Positions 34,553 through 42,697 of a DNA stretch of 52,385 bases are shown one piece after another. Below the pieces are notes generated by a model that saw only the letters and a list, made by a program, of their open reading frames with translations, did not search any database and was not told where the DNA came from. This DNA is from Salinisphaera sp. UBA1666 (lineage in GTDB: Bacteria > Pseudomonadota > Gammaproteobacteria > Nevskiales > Salinisphaeraceae), in contig DCKU01000107.1 in assembly GCA_002320455.1 (NCBI GenBank), positions 1 to 52,385 on the forward strand, read 5' to 3'. The translations under genes were made by a program, and so were the position numbers. The first letter of the stretch is position 1; the number at the start of each line of letters is the position of its first letter.

Positions 34553-36118
34553 TTAGTCGTGCTGTGCCATGCGTAGATGTCGCGGTCGCAGACCGGTCGC
34601 CGCCAAGGCCACGAAATACAAGCCGACGCCGGCCGTAATCCAGGCCATAAGCCAGCCAACGCGGGCCAAGGCATCACGCGCCATCCATGTGGCGGCATCG
34701 GCGGCCCCTACGTGCAATACGATCGCCATGATCACACAGCCGATCATAATACGCAGATACAGCCCGGCCCATCCCGTGCGAGGCGTATAAGCGCCGGAGC
34801 GTCGCAGATAAAAATACAACAGCCCCGCGTTGACGAACGCGCCCAGCGAGCCGGCCAGTGCCAGGCCTGCGTGCGGCGCCTCCCAGCGTTGCCATAGAAA
34901 CAGGCCGACAAAGGCCAGATTCATCGCCATCGCGCTGACCATCGAGATCACCCCGCACTTGACCGGCGTCCGAGAATCCTCACGCGAATAAAAGCCCGTG
35001 ACCAGGACCTTGACGATCGAAAACCCCATGAAGCCCAGCGAGTACGCCATCAAGGCGTACTGGCTCATCCAGACGTCATGCGGTGTGAACGAGCGATAGT
35101 TGAAAAGCGTGATCACGAGTGGCCCGGCCAGGATGAACAGCCCCACCATCGCCGGAAGCCCCAGCACCATCAGAACCTTGAGCGCCCAGTCCAGCGTATC
35201 CGAGAAAGCTGCGCTCGACTTGGAGGCATGGCGCGCCGACAGACTCGGCAGGATGACGGTGGCAATCGCGATCGAGAACACGCCGAGCGGGAACTCCATC
35301 AACCGGTCGGCGTAATACAGCCAGCTCACGCTGCCGCTGGCCAAGAACGACGCCACAATCGTATCCAGCAGCAACATGATCTGCGCGATCGACGAGCCAA
35401 ACATGATCGGCAGCATCAGTTTCAGGATCCGTCGAACCTTTTCATTAGCCCAACCCCAGCGCGGCCGCGGCAGACGGTCCAAGCGCAGCAGGAACGGCAG
35501 CTGAAACACCAACTGGGCCAGACCGGCAATGAATACACCGATGGCCAGCCCGACGGTGGGCTCGGCGAACATTGGCGAGATCAACGCGGCCGCGCCAATC
35601 ATGCAGATATTCAGCAAAACGGGGGTCACCGCCGGCACGGCGAAGCGGCCATAGGTGTTCAAGATGCCACCGGCCAGCGCAGTTAGCGAGATGAAAAACA
35701 GATACGGAAACGTCAGGCGCAGCAGCGTGACGGCCAGCTCGAACTGGTCGGCGTTATCCGCGAAGCCCGGGGCAAAAATAAATATGAGCACCGGCGCAGC
35801 CAGCACGCCGACCAGCGTGAGAACGGCCAGGATGACACCAAGCGTGCCGGCCACCACAGAGACGAGGGCTTTGACGTCATCGCCGCTTTCTTGATCTCGC
35901 GTTGCCGAAAGCACCGGCACGAACGACTGGGCGAACGCGCCTTCAGCAAACAGCCGGCGCAGAAAGTTCGGGATCTTGAAGGCCACGAGGAAGGCATCCA
36001 TCGCCGGCCCAGCACCAAACATGACAGCCAGAACCACATCCCGGCCAAAGCCCAGGATGCGCGAGATGAAGGTCATGCCGGAGACGACGGTCGTCGAACG
36101 AACCAGAGAAGACGCCAT
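34553..36118 (-). CDS. murJ: Lipid II flippase MurJ
   Basis: MurJ is a MOP-superfamily membrane protein with about 14 helices that flips lipid II across the inner membrane for peptidoglycan synthesis. Conserved charged residues sit in SRILGFGRDVVLA and AMDAFLVAFKIPNFLRRLFAEGAFAQ-type segments near the N-terminus. The start is MASSLVRSTT (36118), giving 521 aa against 511 in E. coli. Seven extra residues upstream are unlikely. A possible -10 (TATAGT, plus-strand 36149-36154) lies about 30 nt upstream without a good -35. It is divergent from rpsT and followed by ribF, as in Pseudomonas. Confidence 0.95.
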   Translation of the reverse strand: MASSLVRSTTVVSGMTFISRILGFGRDVVLAVMFGAGPAMDAFLVAFKIPNFLRRLFAEGAFAQSFVPVLSATRDQESGDDVKALVSVVAGTLGVILAVLTLVGVLAAPVLIFIFAPGFADNADQFELAVTLLRLTFPYLFFISLTALAGGILNTYGRFAVPAVTPVLLNICMIGAAALISPMFAEPTVGLAIGVFIAGLAQLVFQLPFLLRLDRLPRPRWGWANEKVRRILKLMLPIMFGSSIAQIMLLLDTIVASFLASGSVSWLYYADRLMEFPLGVFSIAIATVILPSLSARHASKSSAAFSDTLDWALKVLMVLGLPAMVGLFILAGPLVITLFNYRSFTPHDVWMSQYALMAYSLGFMGFSIVKVLVTGFYSREDSRTPVKCGVISMVSAMAMNLAFVGLFLWQRWEAPHAGLALAGSLGAFVNAGLLYFYLRRSGAYTPRTGWAGLYLRIMIGCVIMAIVLHVGAADAATWMARDALARVGWLMAWITAGVGLYFVALAATGLRPRHLRMAQHD

Positions 36119-36190
36119 GAGAAAATCGGCCGGTGGCAACGCCGGCGCACTATAGCCTGTGTTGGAATGTGCGCCTACCCGCGGCCAACA

Positions 36191-36219
36191 TTGACAAATG
36201 GCCCGTGGATCTCGATAAT
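36191..36219 (+). promoter_or_regulatory. Consensus sigma70 promoter of rpsT
   Basis: TTGACA (36191-36196), a 17-nt spacer and GATAAT (36214-36219) make a near-perfect sigma70 promoter. The start site would fall near 36226, leaving a leader of about 45 nt before the rpsT GTG. Confidence 0.78.
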
Positions 36220-36271
36220 CGCGCGCCTATTCAGGCACCGCCCATCTTCAAACATCTCCAGGAGCACCTAA

Positions 36272-36544
36272 GTGGCGAATACTGTCCAAGCACGCAAGCG
36301 CGTCCGTCAGGCCACCGAACGTCGCGAGCGCAACATGGCGCAGCGTTCGCTCGTGCGTACCCATATCAAGAAGGTCCAGAAGGCGATTGCCGCCAACGAT
36401 CTGAACGGCGCGCAGGAAGCCTTCAAGGCTGCGGTGCCGGTGATCGATCGCATGGCCGGCAAGGGCCAGATCCATCGCAATAAGGCCGCGCGCCACAAGT
36501 CGCGCCTTAACGCGCAGATCAAGGATATGGCGCAGGCCAGCTGA
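36272..36544 (+). CDS. rpsT: 30S ribosomal protein S20
   Basis: A basic 90-aa primary 16S rRNA binding protein. ANTVQARKRVRQATERRERN, SLVRTHIKKVQKAI and HRNKAARHKSRLNAQIK are S20 landmarks. The start codon is GTG with AGGAG 8 nt upstream. No ATG start fits. E. coli rpsT also uses a non-ATG start (UUG), which is linked to autogenous control, so the GTG here may matter in the same way (inference). It is a single-gene unit with its own promoter and terminator, divergent from murJ. Confidence 0.97.
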   Translation: MANTVQARKRVRQATERRERNMAQRSLVRTHIKKVQKAIAANDLNGAQEAFKAAVPVIDRMAGKGQIHRNKAARHKSRLNAQIKDMAQAS

Positions 36545-36574
36545 TCGTCCGGCTGCTCGGACGCAGGCATCCAG

Positions 36575-36610
36575 GCCGGCCAGCGATGTTTCGCTGGCCG
36601 GCTTTTTTTT
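36575..36610 (+). terminator. Rho-independent terminator of rpsT
   Basis: An 11-bp perfect stem (GCCGGCCAGCG at 36575-36585 with CGCTGGCCGGC at 36592-36602) with a 6-nt loop is followed by T8. On the other strand the hairpin lacks a T tract, so it serves rpsT rather than proB. Confidence 0.92.
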
Positions 36611-36656
36611 GCCTGTTGCTTCGCCGTTGTTCGCCCTTGCGTTACCGTGCTTTTGT

Positions 36657-37790
36657 CTAGCCCTGGCCGGTCATCACCAGATTGTCACGATGAATGAATT
36701 CCGGCTCGGCGTGCGCGCCCAGCCGTTCACTGATCTGTCGGCTGGTCACTCCCGTGATCTGGGCTGCGTCGCGCGAATCATAATTGGACAATCCCTGGGC
36801 GATTTCGACCCCCTGTGGGTCGATACAGGCCACAAGATCACCCCGCCGAAAATCGCCCTCAATGGCGACTATGCCGATCGGGAGTAGGCTGCGCCCGGAG
36901 CCTAGCAGAACCTCGGCAGCGCCAGCGTCGATATGAATACGCCCGCGGGCCTGGCGCTGGCCGGCGATCCAGTTCTTGCGCGCTGCGCGACGACGCCCCG
37001 GGCTTGGGAGCAACAGCGTACCCAGAGCCTCACCCTCGACGAGGCGAGACAGCACATCGTCGGTCATCCCGTGTGCGATGACGGTGAATCCGCCTGAATC
37101 CGCCGCCTGACGCGCGGCACGTATCTTGGTGGCCATGCCCCCTCGGCCAAGGCTACCCGACGTGTCGCCGGCAACACGTACCAGCAGTTCGTCATAGGCC
37201 TCGGCCGATTCGATACGCGAGGCGGTGGGCGTGGTGCGCGGGTCAGCATCGTAGACGCCCTCCTGGTCCGTGAGAATCACCAAACCGTCGGCGTCTAGCA
37301 GGTTCACCACCAGCGCGCCCAGCGTGTCGTTGTCGCCGACCCGGATTTCATCCACGGCGATGGCGTCGTTTTCATTGACGATGGGCACCACGCCGAGACC
37401 CAACAACGTCGCCAGCGTCCGACGCGCATTGAGATAGCGCGCTCGGTCCGCCACGTCCTCGTGGGTGAGAAGCACTTGTGCGGTCTGGCGTCCAAAGGCC
37501 GCGAACGCGCGGCTGTAGGCTTCAACGAGGCCGGCTTGGCCCACGCTGGCGGCGGCCTGAAGGGCCGAGACGCGTTCCGGGCGCGTCCGCCAGCCGAGAC
37601 GGCTCATGCCTTCGGCGACCGCTCCGGAAGATACAACGACGATTTCATAGCCGTCATCGGCCAACGTGGCGATTTGCCGGGCCCAATCGGCCAGGCGCGA
37701 GCCGTCCAGCCCGGCGCCGTCAGCCGTCAGTAGTGCGCTGCCGATCTTGACAACCAGCCGACGCGCCGCGACAACACGTTCACGCGTCAT
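36657..37790 (-). CDS. proB: Glutamate 5-kinase with PUA domain
   Basis: ProB phosphorylates glutamate in the first step of proline synthesis and is usually feedback-inhibited by proline. The amino-acid kinase domain (residues 1-260) shows RLVVKIGSALL, VVSSGAVAEG, VPIVNENDAIAV, GDNDTLGA and a GRGGMATKI segment. A C-terminal PUA domain (about 280-370) has GRIHIDAGAAEVLLG and GDFRRGDLVACID. The start was set to MTRERVVAARR (37790), giving 377 aa with an 11-nt overlap with obgE. A start 39 nt upstream is possible but less likely. proA is not adjacent. Confidence 0.95.
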   Translation of the reverse strand: MTRERVVAARRLVVKIGSALLTADGAGLDGSRLADWARQIATLADDGYEIVVVSSGAVAEGMSRLGWRTRPERVSALQAAASVGQAGLVEAYSRAFAAFGRQTAQVLLTHEDVADRARYLNARRTLATLLGLGVVPIVNENDAIAVDEIRVGDNDTLGALVVNLLDADGLVILTDQEGVYDADPRTTPTASRIESAEAYDELLVRVAGDTSGSLGRGGMATKIRAARQAADSGGFTVIAHGMTDDVLSRLVEGEALGTLLLPSPGRRRAARKNWIAGQRQARGRIHIDAGAAEVLLGSGRSLLPIGIVAIEGDFRRGDLVACIDPQGVEIAQGLSNYDSRDAAQITGVTSRQISERLGAHAEPEFIHRDNLVMTGQG

Positions 37791-38838
37791 GGCCGCCCTC
37801 TTCGGCCCGGTCCGAGTGTTCGGCTTCACGATTCGCCGCCTCGATCGAATCCATGGCGTCCTGAATCAACGGGTCGAGTGTTTTCGCCTGGATGGCCGAG
37901 ACCGTATAGACGGGGCCCTGCCAAGCTAGCTCGCGGCGGATCCGTTGGACGAGCGCACTCTGCGTCGCCGCATCGATCAGGTCGGTCTTGTTGAGAATCA
38001 GCCAGCGAGGGCGCTCAGCAAGGCCCGGATTGAATTCGGTCAGCTCATCCACGATGGTGCGGATCTGGTCGACCGGGTCACGCTCTTCCATATCCAGCAC
38101 GTCGACCACATGGAACATGAGACGCGTGCGCTGGACGTGGCGCAAGAATCGGTGGCCCAGACCAATGCCCTCGGCCGCGCCTTCGATCAGCCCCGGCAGA
38201 TCGACCAGCGTAAAGCTGCGCAGCGGACCCGCACTCACAACGCCGACCTGGGGCTGGAGCGTGGTAAACGGATAATCCGCGACCCGCGGGCGCGCCGCCG
38301 AGACGGCCGACAAGAACGTCGATTTGCCCGCGTTAGGCAGCCCGATCAGGCCGACGTCGGCAAGCAGCTTGAGCTCGAGCTTGAGCTCGCGCACTTCGCC
38401 CGGCGTGCCGTCGGTAGTCTTCCGCGGCGCCTGGTTGGTGCTCGACTTGAAGCGCGCGTTGCCCATGCCGTGGTAACCGCCCTGTGCCACACAAACGGTT
38501 TGGCCATCGTGGGTCAGATCGCCGATGAGCTCATCGGTCTCTCGTGAGTAGCACAGCGTGCCGACCGGAACGGGTAGATAGCGATCACTGCCCTTGGCGC
38601 CGGTGCGATTCTTGCCGGCGCCGTTGCCGCCGCGCTCGGCCTTGTATACGCGATTGATGCGAAAGTCGTAGAGCGTGTTGAGATTATGATCGGCCACGAG
38701 ATAAACGCTGCCGCCATCGCCCCCGTCTCCGCCGTCCGGACCGCCATGTGGCACATATTTCTCGCGGCGAAAGCTCAAGCAGCCGTGACCGCCATCACCG
38801 GCTTCGACACGTAACTGCGCTTCGTCTACGAACTTCAT
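37780..38838 (-). CDS. obgE: GTPase ObgE/CgtA
   Basis: Obg is a GTPase linked to late 50S assembly and the stringent response. The N-terminal Obg fold is glycine-rich (GPDGGDGGDGGSVYL; ERGGNGAGKNRTGAKGSD). The G domain has G1 GLPNAGKST, G3 DLPGLIEGAAEG and G4 LNKTD. A short acidic tail ends EEGGHDA. At 352 aa it is somewhat shorter than E. coli ObgE (390), mostly in the tail. It follows rplU-rpmA after a terminator-like hairpin and overlaps proB by 11 nt. Confidence 0.96.
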   Translation of the reverse strand: MKFVDEAQLRVEAGDGGHGCLSFRREKYVPHGGPDGGDGGDGGSVYLVADHNLNTLYDFRINRVYKAERGGNGAGKNRTGAKGSDRYLPVPVGTLCYSRETDELIGDLTHDGQTVCVAQGGYHGMGNARFKSSTNQAPRKTTDGTPGEVRELKLELKLLADVGLIGLPNAGKSTFLSAVSAARPRVADYPFTTLQPQVGVVSAGPLRSFTLVDLPGLIEGAAEGIGLGHRFLRHVQRTRLMFHVVDVLDMEERDPVDQIRTIVDELTEFNPGLAERPRWLILNKTDLIDAATQSALVQRIRRELAWQGPVYTVSAIQAKTLDPLIQDAMDSIEAANREAEHSDRAEEGGHDA

Positions 38839-38881
38839 GCTGACTCTCGCTTTGCCGGCGGCTCACGCCGCGGATACGCAT

Positions 38882-38908
38882 AAAAAAGCCCCGCAAACGC
38901 GAGGCTTT
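38882..38908 (-). terminator. Terminator or attenuator between rpmA and obgE
   Basis: On the minus strand GCCTCGC pairs with GCGGGGC (one G-T pair) around GTTT, followed by T6 (38882-38887 on the plus strand). It would end rplU-rpmA transcripts. Since obgE follows on the same strand with only 44 nt to spare, partial readthrough is likely. Confidence 0.75.
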
Positions 38909-38931
38909 AACACGTTAATTAATAAACGCGT

Positions 38932-39192
38932 TTATTCAGCGGGCACAACCGACACGAATCGACGGTTACGCGGACCTTTCACTGAAAAATCCACCTTACC
39001 TTCGACGAACGCATACAGCGTATGGTCTTTGCCGATGCCGACGTTGTTGCCCGCATGCCAGTGGGTGCCCCGCTGGCGCACGATGATGTTGCCGGCCTGA
39101 ACGGCTTCGCCGCCGAACTTTTTGACGCCGAGGCGTTTCGACTCGGAATCGCGACCGTTGCGGGTAGAACCGCCTGCCTTTTTATGTGCCAT
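38932..39192 (-). CDS. rpmA: 50S ribosomal protein L27
   Basis: L27 reaches the peptidyl transferase centre with its N-terminal arm. The sequence starts MAHKKAGGSTRNGRDSESKR and has the LGVKKFGGE and IIVRQRGTHWHAGNNVGIG segments typical of the family. At 86 aa it is normal. The N-terminus is the mature gammaproteobacterial form with no Firmicutes-type pro-sequence. It lies 31 nt after rplU, followed by a hairpin. Confidence 0.98.
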   Translation of the reverse strand: MAHKKAGGSTRNGRDSESKRLGVKKFGGEAVQAGNIIVRQRGTHWHAGNNVGIGKDHTLYAFVEGKVDFSVKGPRNRRFVSVVPAE

Positions 39193-39223
39193 GGATACTA
39201 ACCTCTACGTAGAACGCGCGCGA

Positions 39224-39541
39224 TTAAACGCCCGGAATCGAAGTGATCTTGAGCTGCGTATAGTGCTGACGATGCCCATGACGACGACGATACTTCTTGC
39301 GCCGCTTGAACTTCACAACCTCGATCTTATCGGCGCGGGCATGCTGTTGCACCTCGGCCGACACCGACTTGCCATCCAGCAGCGGCGTGCCGATTTCGAC
39401 GTTATCACCACCGTCGGACACAAGCAGGACATCCGACAGCTCGATCGTGCTGCCGGCCTCGGCGTCGAGTTTCTCAACGCGCAACACATCGCCTTCCGCG
39501 ACTCTATACTGTTTACCGCCGGTTCGAATCACCGCGTGCAT
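39224..39541 (-). CDS. rplU: 50S ribosomal protein L21
   Basis: L21 binds 23S rRNA. The start MHAVIRTGGKQYRVAEGD (39541) follows GGAG at 5 nt. A GTG two codons earlier is the alternative. The C-terminal FKRRKKYRRRHGHRQHYTQL is the L21 signature. At 105 aa it is about the family length (103). It is the first gene of the rplU-rpmA-obgE-proB run and has a strong promoter 54 nt upstream. It is divergent from ispB, the standard arrangement. Confidence 0.98.
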   Translation of the reverse strand: MHAVIRTGGKQYRVAEGDVLRVEKLDAEAGSTIELSDVLLVSDGGDNVEIGTPLLDGKSVSAEVQQHARADKIEVVKFKRRKKYRRRHGHRQHYTQLKITSIPGV

Positions 39542-39594
39542 GACCACTCCAAATACGCAACGTGTGGCGGGAAGGCCCCGTCCAAAGTCGGCGA

Positions 39595-39623
39595 ACTATA
39601 CGGACTTGCCGGGCTGCGGTCAA
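39595..39623 (-). promoter_or_regulatory. Sigma70 promoter of rplU-rpmA
   Basis: Read on the minus strand: TTGACC (39618-39623), a 17-nt spacer and TATAGT (39595-39600). The start site would be about 47 nt before the rplU ATG. Confidence 0.75.
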
Positions 39624-39647
39624 CGTCTGACCAAGGTCGCTTATATC

Positions 39648-39676
39648 TTGACAGGTCAGAGCCACCCCTCTACTTT
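39648..39676 (+). promoter_or_regulatory. Candidate sigma70 promoter of ispB
   Basis: TTGACA (39648-39653), a 17-nt spacer and TACTTT (39671-39676). The -35 is perfect and the -10 is poor. It lies 28 nt before the ispB ATG and diverges from the rplU promoter. Confidence 0.45.
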
Positions 39677-39703
39677 TCTCGCTGTTTTTCCGACCCCGGG
39701 CCG

Positions 39704-40672
39704 ATGACTATTCAGCCGCTGTTTGAGCCGGTTGCCGACGACATGCGTGCAGTCGATGCGCTGATCCGCAGGCGGCTGAACTCTGATGTCGTATTAATCA
39801 ACACGCTGGGCGAATACATCATCGCCAGCGGCGGCAAGCGCATGCGTCCGGCGCTCGTGCTGCTGGCCGCGCGCGCGGCCGGGTATGAAGGGGATGCCCA
39901 TCATCTGCTCGCGGTGATCATCGAGTTCATCCATACCGCTACCCTGCTGCACGACGATGTGGTCGATGAATCCACGCTGCGCCGCGGCAAAGAGACCGCT
40001 AACAGCGTGTGGGGCAACGATGCCAGCGTGCTGACCGGCGATTTTCTCTATTCGCGCGCGTTCCAGATGATGGTGGAGTTGGATTCGTTCCAGGTGATGA
40101 AGGTGTTGGCAGACGCCACCAACCGTATCGCCGAGGGCGAAGTCCTCCAGCTCATGTACAGCCATAATCCCGATCTGACGGAGCACGACTACATGGAAGT
40201 CGTGGACCGTAAGACGGCGAGCCTGTTTTCGGCCGGCTGTCGCCTGGCCGCGGAATTAGCCGAGTGCTCGCCTGCCCAGTGTCAGGCGATGGCCGATTTC
40301 GGCCGTCATCTGGGTGTGGCCTTCCAGGTCACGGACGATGCTCTGGACTACGGGCATGGCGACGACACCTACGGCAAGAACCTCGGCGATGACCTGGCCG
40401 AGGGCAAGACCACGCTGCCCCTGATCTGTGCCTTGTCGCGGCTGAGTGACGACGATAGCGCGCCGCTCCGGGCTGCGATCCGCGACGGCGACCTATCCGC
40501 GCTCGATTCCATCAAGAAATCGATTGAATCGACTGATGCGATGTCTTACACTTTCGGCCGCGCCGACGAGAAAGCCAAGGCGGCCATTGGTTGCCTGGCA
40601 GATTTTCCCGACTCGGCGGCCAAGACCGCGTTGATCTCTCTGGCCGAGTTCTCGGTACAGCGTCGGTCGTAA
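39704..40672 (+). CDS. ispB: Octaprenyl diphosphate synthase (trans-polyprenyl synthase)
   Basis: IspB adds IPP units to FPP with trans geometry to build the side chain of ubiquinone and menaquinone. The two Asp-rich motifs are LLHDDVVDES and FQVTDDALDYG. GGKRMRPALVLLAA and the KTASLFSAGCRLAAEL segment also fit. The chain length made (C40 versus C45) cannot be read from the sequence. The start is MTIQPLFEPVADDM (39704), giving 322 aa against 323 in E. coli. The much longer upstream frame crosses the rplU gene and is not real. A tRNA gene starts 5 nt after the stop. Confidence 0.95.
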   Translation: MTIQPLFEPVADDMRAVDALIRRRLNSDVVLINTLGEYIIASGGKRMRPALVLLAARAAGYEGDAHHLLAVIIEFIHTATLLHDDVVDESTLRRGKETANSVWGNDASVLTGDFLYSRAFQMMVELDSFQVMKVLADATNRIAEGEVLQLMYSHNPDLTEHDYMEVVDRKTASLFSAGCRLAAELAECSPAQCQAMADFGRHLGVAFQVTDDALDYGHGDDTYGKNLGDDLAEGKTTLPLICALSRLSDDDSAPLRAAIRDGDLSALDSIKKSIESTDAMSYTFGRADEKAKAAIGCLADFPDSAAKTALISLAEFSVQRRS

Positions 40673-40677
40673 AACAT

Positions 40678-40754
40678 CGGAGTATAGCTCAGCTTGGTAG
40701 AGCGCCACCTTCGGGAGGTGGAGGTCGTAGGTTCAAATCCTGCTACTCCGACCA
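40678..40754 (+). tRNA. tRNA-Pro(CGG)
   Basis: The acceptor CGGAGTA pairs with TACTCCG, followed by ACCA with encoded CCA. The C1-G72 pair is typical of bacterial tRNA-Pro. The anticodon stem-loop CCACCTTCGGGAGGTGG gives anticodon CGG. It is 77 nt long. It begins 5 nt after the ispB stop, leaving no room for a promoter outside ispB, so it is likely processed from an ispB transcript. No clear terminator follows before pilB. Confidence 0.95.
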
Positions 40755-40904
40755 TCTTTTTCCCGCTTTTCTAGGGCCTGTTGAGATTTCACACGGGTCC
40801 GCGCCAAGCACGCCTCCTTGGTCGCGTTTCTTCAAAGCGCTTAAACTCGGTTTCCCAATAGTCGTAGTGCGATACTCTCGTACGCACGATGCAACGGGAA
40901 AATC

Positions 40905-42617
40905 ATGGCGCAAACGCACGTAAGCCAACCCATCAAACTGACAGGCCCGGCCCGGCAGTTGGTGGCAGAAGGCCTGATCGACCGCGAAACCGCCGAGCGA
41001 CTGCTCCTCGAGGCCGAACACCACGGCGAGCCATTTGTCGCGCGCGTGGTGGCCAGCGGCACGCTGGCCGCCGATGTACTGGCACGCACGCTGTCCGAAG
41101 CTTTCGGTATGACGCTGGTCGATCTGAGGGATGTCGACTTCAGCCAGGCGCCCATCGGTCTCGTGCCGGAGCTGGTGGTGCGCCGACACCAAGCTATACC
41201 CATCCTGCAGCGCGAGCGCACGCTATACGTCGCGGTTGCTGACCCCACCAACCTGGCCGCAGTCGACGAACTGCGGTTTCTCACCGGTCTTCAGGTTGAA
41301 ACGGTGCTGGTCGAGCAGGACAAGCTGGCCCGAGCCATCGATACCCATTTCAGCGCTCTGGACAGCGCGGTCGCCGGGCTGGACGACGTCGTCGTCGACG
41401 ACAGCACCGGCGACGCGACGAATATGGACGTCTCGGCCAGCGATGCCAACGATGCGCCGGTGGTGCGTTTTGTGAACAAGGTGCTGCTTGATGCCATCAA
41501 TCGGGGCGCCTCGGACATCCACTTCGAGCCCTACGAAAACCAGTATCGCGTACGCCAGCGCCAGGACGGTGTCCTGCGAGAGGTCGCCCATCCGCCGCCG
41601 GCGATCGGCATGCGTCTGGCCGCTCGTATCAAGGTGCTGGCCCGACTGGACCTGGCCGAGCGGCGTATCCCCCAGGACGGACGCATCAAACTGGCAGCGG
41701 GCAAAAACCGCGCGGTAGATTTCCGTGTGTCGACCTGCCCAACGCTGCACGGCGAGAAAATCGTCATGCGTATACTCGACCCCACCACGGCACGCATGGG
41801 GATCGAGTCCCTAGGTTACGACATTCACCAGCGCGAGATCTTCGAGTCGACCATTCATCGTCCCTACGGCATGGTCTTGGTCACCGGGCCTACCGGCAGC
41901 GGTAAGACGGTCTCGCTCTATACCGCGCTCAACATCCTCAACACCAGCGATCGTAATATCTCGACGGCAGAGGATCCGGCCGAGATCAACCTGCCGGGCG
42001 TGAATCAGGTCAGCATCCAACCGCGCGTAGGGCTGACGTTCGCGACTTGCCTGCGCGCGTTTCTACGTCAAGACCCCGACGTGATCATGGTGGGCGAGAT
42101 TCGCGACCTGGAAACCGCTGAGATCGCCATCAAGGCGGCCCAAACCGGGCATATGGTGTTGTCCACACTGCATACCAACGACGCACCACAAACGCTGACA
42201 CGACTGGTCAACATGGGCGTACCAGCCTATAACATCGCGGCCTCGGTCACGCTGATCATCGCCCAGCGGCTTGCCCGGCGGCTGTGTCCGCATTGTCGCC
42301 AGCCGGCCGCCCTGCCGCGCGATGTGTTGGTCGGCGAAGGCTTTGCGCCTGACGAAATCGACTCTCTCACGATCTTCGAGGCCGATGTCGCCGGCTGTGA
42401 TCACTGCACAGCCGGGTATCGCGGCCGAATCGGCATTTTTCAGGTCATGCCCGTCACCGATGCTATCGGCCAGATCATCATGAACGGTGGCACCGCGATG
42501 GACATCGAGCGCCAGGCCGCCCGCGAGGGCGTACTTGATTTGCGCGCCGCCGGGCTCGAGAAGGTCCGCGCCGGCGTCATCGGCCTGGCCGAGCTGAATC
42601 GCGTCACGATCGAATAG
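40905..42617 (+). CDS. pilB: Type IV pilus assembly ATPase PilB
   Basis: PilB is the hexameric extension motor of type IV pili at the cytoplasmic face. It is 570 aa. An N-terminal N1/MshEN-like domain precedes the secretion ATPase core. Walker A GPTGSGKT is at residues 328-335. The Asp box TAEDPAEINLPGVNQV, Walker B-like DPDVIMVGEIRD and His box LSTLHTNDA are present. A zinc tetracysteine site follows (LCPHCRQ and GCDHCTAGYRGRIG). PilB, not GspE, is favoured by overall similarity and the pilus genes nearby. pilC and pilD, its usual partners, are not adjacent, and a terminator follows. It would drive assembly of the pili primed by the fimT-pilE operon. Confidence 0.9.
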   Translation: MAQTHVSQPIKLTGPARQLVAEGLIDRETAERLLLEAEHHGEPFVARVVASGTLAADVLARTLSEAFGMTLVDLRDVDFSQAPIGLVPELVVRRHQAIPILQRERTLYVAVADPTNLAAVDELRFLTGLQVETVLVEQDKLARAIDTHFSALDSAVAGLDDVVVDDSTGDATNMDVSASDANDAPVVRFVNKVLLDAINRGASDIHFEPYENQYRVRQRQDGVLREVAHPPPAIGMRLAARIKVLARLDLAERRIPQDGRIKLAAGKNRAVDFRVSTCPTLHGEKIVMRILDPTTARMGIESLGYDIHQREIFESTIHRPYGMVLVTGPTGSGKTVSLYTALNILNTSDRNISTAEDPAEINLPGVNQVSIQPRVGLTFATCLRAFLRQDPDVIMVGEIRDLETAEIAIKAAQTGHMVLSTLHTNDAPQTLTRLVNMGVPAYNIAASVTLIIAQRLARRLCPHCRQPAALPRDVLVGEGFAPDEIDSLTIFEADVAGCDHCTAGYRGRIGIFQVMPVTDAIGQIIMNGGTAMDIERQAAREGVLDLRAAGLEKVRAGVIGLAELNRVTIE

Positions 42618-42640
42618 CCCGCGGCGGCTATCCCCGCCAT

Positions 42641-42672
42641 AAAAAAGCCCGAGCTTATGCCCGGGCTTTTTT
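42641..42672. terminator. Bidirectional terminator between pilB and clpA
   Basis: A stem of GCCCGAGC (42647-42654) and GCCCGGGC (42659-42666) around TTAT is flanked by A6 and T6. It has one A-C mismatch on the plus strand, which becomes a G-T pair on the minus strand, so it should work slightly better for clpA. Confidence 0.85.
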
Positions 42673-42697
42673 GTGCCTACACCGCAGACCCGACGCG

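Noticed and set aside
39122..39703. N-terminal extension of ispB by 194 codons
   Set aside because: It runs antisense through rplU and the divergent promoters. The family start is MTIQPLFEP at 39704.
40755..40904. Sigma54 promoter for pilB
   Set aside because: I looked for a GG/GC -24/-12 pair and found none convincing.
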